Assembly: GCA_944324345.1 (NCBI GenBank)
Contig: CALUVT010000001.1
Coordinates: 186,001-250,000 of the forward strand
DNA: 64,000 nt
Reading direction: 5' to 3'
Source of the DNA: Candidatus Gastranaerophilales bacterium
Lineage (GTDB): Bacteria; Cyanobacteriota; Vampirovibrionia; Gastranaerophilales; Gastranaerophilaceae
Made by a program: the position numbers and the translations under genes. The notes beneath the pieces were generated by a model. It saw nothing but the letters and a program-made list of their open reading frames with translations, searched no databases and was not told the origin of the DNA. This document shows positions 62,331-64,000 of this stretch, piece by piece (position 1 is the stretch's first letter; the number at the start of each line of letters is the position of its first letter).

Positions 62331-63993
62331 TACAGTACATTATTTGATAGCTTTACTGAAAGCTTATGGTATAAAAAATATAGTTTCAAGTCCTGGGACT
62401 CAAAATTCTTTTTTCAATGCTACTGTTCAAGAAGATAAGGATTTTAGATGTTTTTCTGTAATAGATGAAAGGAGTGCTGCGTATGTTGCAACAGGAATAT
62501 CATTTGAGACTAAACAACCTACGGTTATTACCTGTACAGGTGCTACAGCTGCAAGAAATTATATGTCTGCTCTAACAGAGGCATATTATAGGAGAGTTCC
62601 TATAATTGCGATAACTTTCTTTGATATTAATTGTAATAAATTTAATTTATCTCCACAGTATACCGATAGGAGTGTTAGTCAAAATGATATTAAGTACTTG
62701 TCCGTGGAACTACCTATGATAAATACTATGATTGAAGAAATTAATTGCGTTACTTTTATCAATGCAGCACTTTCACAAGCATTTTATTTAAATAAACCTG
62801 TTCATATAAATTGTCCTGCCAATTTAGATTTTGGCAATTTGAGAAAGGATTTACCAATAAATATTTGGAAAACTGATTACTATTCAAAAGATTTTGATGA
62901 TGTTGTTAAAGAGCTAGAAAATACTGATTTTGCAGTTTTTATTGGTTCACATGAGAGATTTTCAAAGGAGGAAGAAATCGCTATTTCTGAATTTGCAGAA
63001 AGTTGGAATATTCCAGTATTTTGTGATCACACATCACAGTATCATGGAAGTAATAAAATTTTGATCTCTAAAGCTTTTGCAATGGTAAGAAATTTGAGAA
63101 ACAAACCTAAACTGTTAATTGATATTGGGAAAATTTCTGGAGAATATATTTATACAAATGTGTTTAAGGAGGCAAGGGTTTGGCGAGTCTCAAGTGATGG
63201 CATTTATGCTGGTCGTTCAAGTCGACCTTTAACTAAGATATTTGCTTGTACGGAAAAGTATTTCTTTGAAAAATTAAAGAATACTAAATGCAAAAAGTCG
63301 GACTATTATACAAAAATTGAAGAAAGTATTAAGAATATAAAATATCCTGAGCTTCCTTTATGTACAGCTTTGGTATGTCAAAATCTAGCAAAATTTATGC
63401 CTAAAAATTCATCATTACACCTAGCTATACTAAATTCTTTAAGAAACATGAATTTCTTTGATTTAGATTCAAGTATAAGTGTAAATTGTAATGTTGGCGG
63501 ATTTGGTATAGATGGAGCTGTTTCTACTCTCGTTGGGCAGTCGCTTGTAAATCCGGATAAAAAATGTTTTGGCGTAATAGGTGATTTAGCATTTTTTTAT
63601 GATATGAATGCCATTGGTCAAAGGGAAATAAAAAATAATCTTAGAATTATTATTGTGAATAATCATAAAGGGATTGAAATGAGGCTGAACTCGGAGTTGG
63701 AAAAATATGTAAGTGACAAATCTGATATCCTAATTACGGCAGGAGGACATAACAATGGCGGAGCTATGGGATGGGCAAAATCTTGTGGCTTTGAATATTT
63801 ACAGGCAAAAACAACAGATGAGTTTGTGAATCAAATCGATTCTTTTTGCAATGGTTCTTTTGATAAACCTGTTTTATTTGAGGTGTTCACAAGTACAAAA
63901 GATGAACAAGATGGTTTACATTTAATGTGGAAGTATAATAGAGATAAGTTTGAAGAAGGTTTAATAAAATGTTATAAAACTGTGGTAAAATAG
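62314..63993 (+). CDS. MenD-like thiamine diphosphate enzyme
   Basis: 559 residues with an AAGGAG ribosome site; it overlaps wzx by 17 bp. The N-terminal TPP domain has SSPGTQNS and IDERSAAYVATG (the catalytic Glu position of the family), and the C-terminal domain has GVIGDLAFFYDMNAIGQREI and VNNHKG (the GDx...NN TPP/Mg site, in the MenD form). It is closest to MenD by motif, but lies in a polysaccharide operon with no other menaquinone gene. It may make a branched or decarboxylated sugar precursor; substrate unknown. Confidence 0.82.
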   Translation: MKNNFNTVHYLIALLKAYGIKNIVSSPGTQNSFFNATVQEDKDFRCFSVIDERSAAYVATGISFETKQPTVITCTGATAARNYMSALTEAYYRRVPIIAITFFDINCNKFNLSPQYTDRSVSQNDIKYLSVELPMINTMIEEINCVTFINAALSQAFYLNKPVHINCPANLDFGNLRKDLPINIWKTDYYSKDFDDVVKELENTDFAVFIGSHERFSKEEEIAISEFAESWNIPVFCDHTSQYHGSNKILISKAFAMVRNLRNKPKLLIDIGKISGEYIYTNVFKEARVWRVSSDGIYAGRSSRPLTKIFACTEKYFFEKLKNTKCKKSDYYTKIEESIKNIKYPELPLCTALVCQNLAKFMPKNSSLHLAILNSLRNMNFFDLDSSISVNCNVGGFGIDGAVSTLVGQSLVNPDKKCFGVIGDLAFFYDMNAIGQREIKNNLRIIIVNNHKGIEMRLNSELEKYVSDKSDILITAGGHNNGGAMGWAKSCGFEYLQAKTTDEFVNQIDSFCNGSFDKPVLFEVFTSTKDEQDGLHLMWKYNRDKFEEGLIKCYKTVVK

Positions 63994-64000
63994 GAAATGA

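Noticed and set aside
63997-64000. Start of a further gene (ATGA) at the right edge
   Set aside because: Only four bases are present, so no coding claim can be made, although a coupled gene would fit.

Overview
The window is AT-rich, densely packed chromosomal DNA from a diderm bacterium. Diderm traits are a Wza-like polysaccharide export protein, a TonB/ExbB/ExbD system and many proteins with signal peptides. The mix of flagellar export genes, a prepilin-led surface protein, small unclassified proteins sharing an N-terminal [IV][SN]F[TKN]G motif, and orphan regulators best fits a non-photosynthetic cyanobacterial relative (Vampirovibrionia/Melainabacteria, perhaps gut Gastranaerophilales). 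That assignment is inference; no rRNA or tRNA gene was seen.

Layout. 0-9.6 kb: housekeeping genes (start of an alcohol dehydrogenase, cysE, tyrS, acpS, pheA, a phosphohexomutase) interrupted at 3.0-4.2 kb by a self-contained phage-type tail fibre plus tail-fibre-assembly pair; then two zinc-ribbon paralogues, an M48-like protein without its catalytic histidines, and a GT2 enzyme. 9.6-14.8 kb: a signalling group (TPR-GAF-HD-GYP, TPR protein, two LuxR-type response regulators, pentapeptide-repeat protein) with no histidine kinase. 14.8-17.3 kb: a cryptic 371-bp intergenic region, a NifU-like scaffold plus GGGtGRT operon, and a His/Cys-rich protein with a ribbon-helix-helix-like tail. 17.4-24.0 kb (minus strand): a large acidic membrane protein with a TonB-like C-terminus, a sigma factor, and a zinc-ribbon/ATPase/TPR protein.

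24.2-32.3 kb: small proteins, hemW, a long surface protein (prepilin leader, YadA-like head repeats, S74 intramolecular chaperone) with a G10 tract in its leader, and a flagellar export cluster (FliM/FliN-like, fliO, fliP, fliQ, a small secreted protein, fliR). 32.4-40.8 kb (mostly minus): ftsH overlapping reduced CdhD-like and CdhE-like corrinoid-protein genes, tonB-exbB-exbD-exbD, and two periplasmic paralogues. 40.9-47.5 kb: a lineage-type hypothetical, a SpoIID-like protein, HU, rsmD, fixC-fixX, a duplicated-repeat protein and a radical SAM protein.

47.6-64 kb: envelope polysaccharide and lipid functions: SLBB exporter, lipid kinase, radical SAM protein with PAP2 phosphatase, an HpcH/HpaI-like protein, then a tightly overlapping and visibly more AT-rich capsule/exopolysaccharide operon (initiating sugar transferase, GT4, GT4, Wzy-like, GT2, pyruvyltransferase, Wzx-like, MenD-like TPP enzyme) that runs off the right edge.

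Main points of interest: the putatively phase-variable prepilin/YadA-head/S74 fusion, the orphan tail-fibre cassette, the reduced CdhD/CdhE pair, the M48 pseudoenzyme, candidate leaderless transcripts, and the shared N-terminal motif of small unknown proteins.
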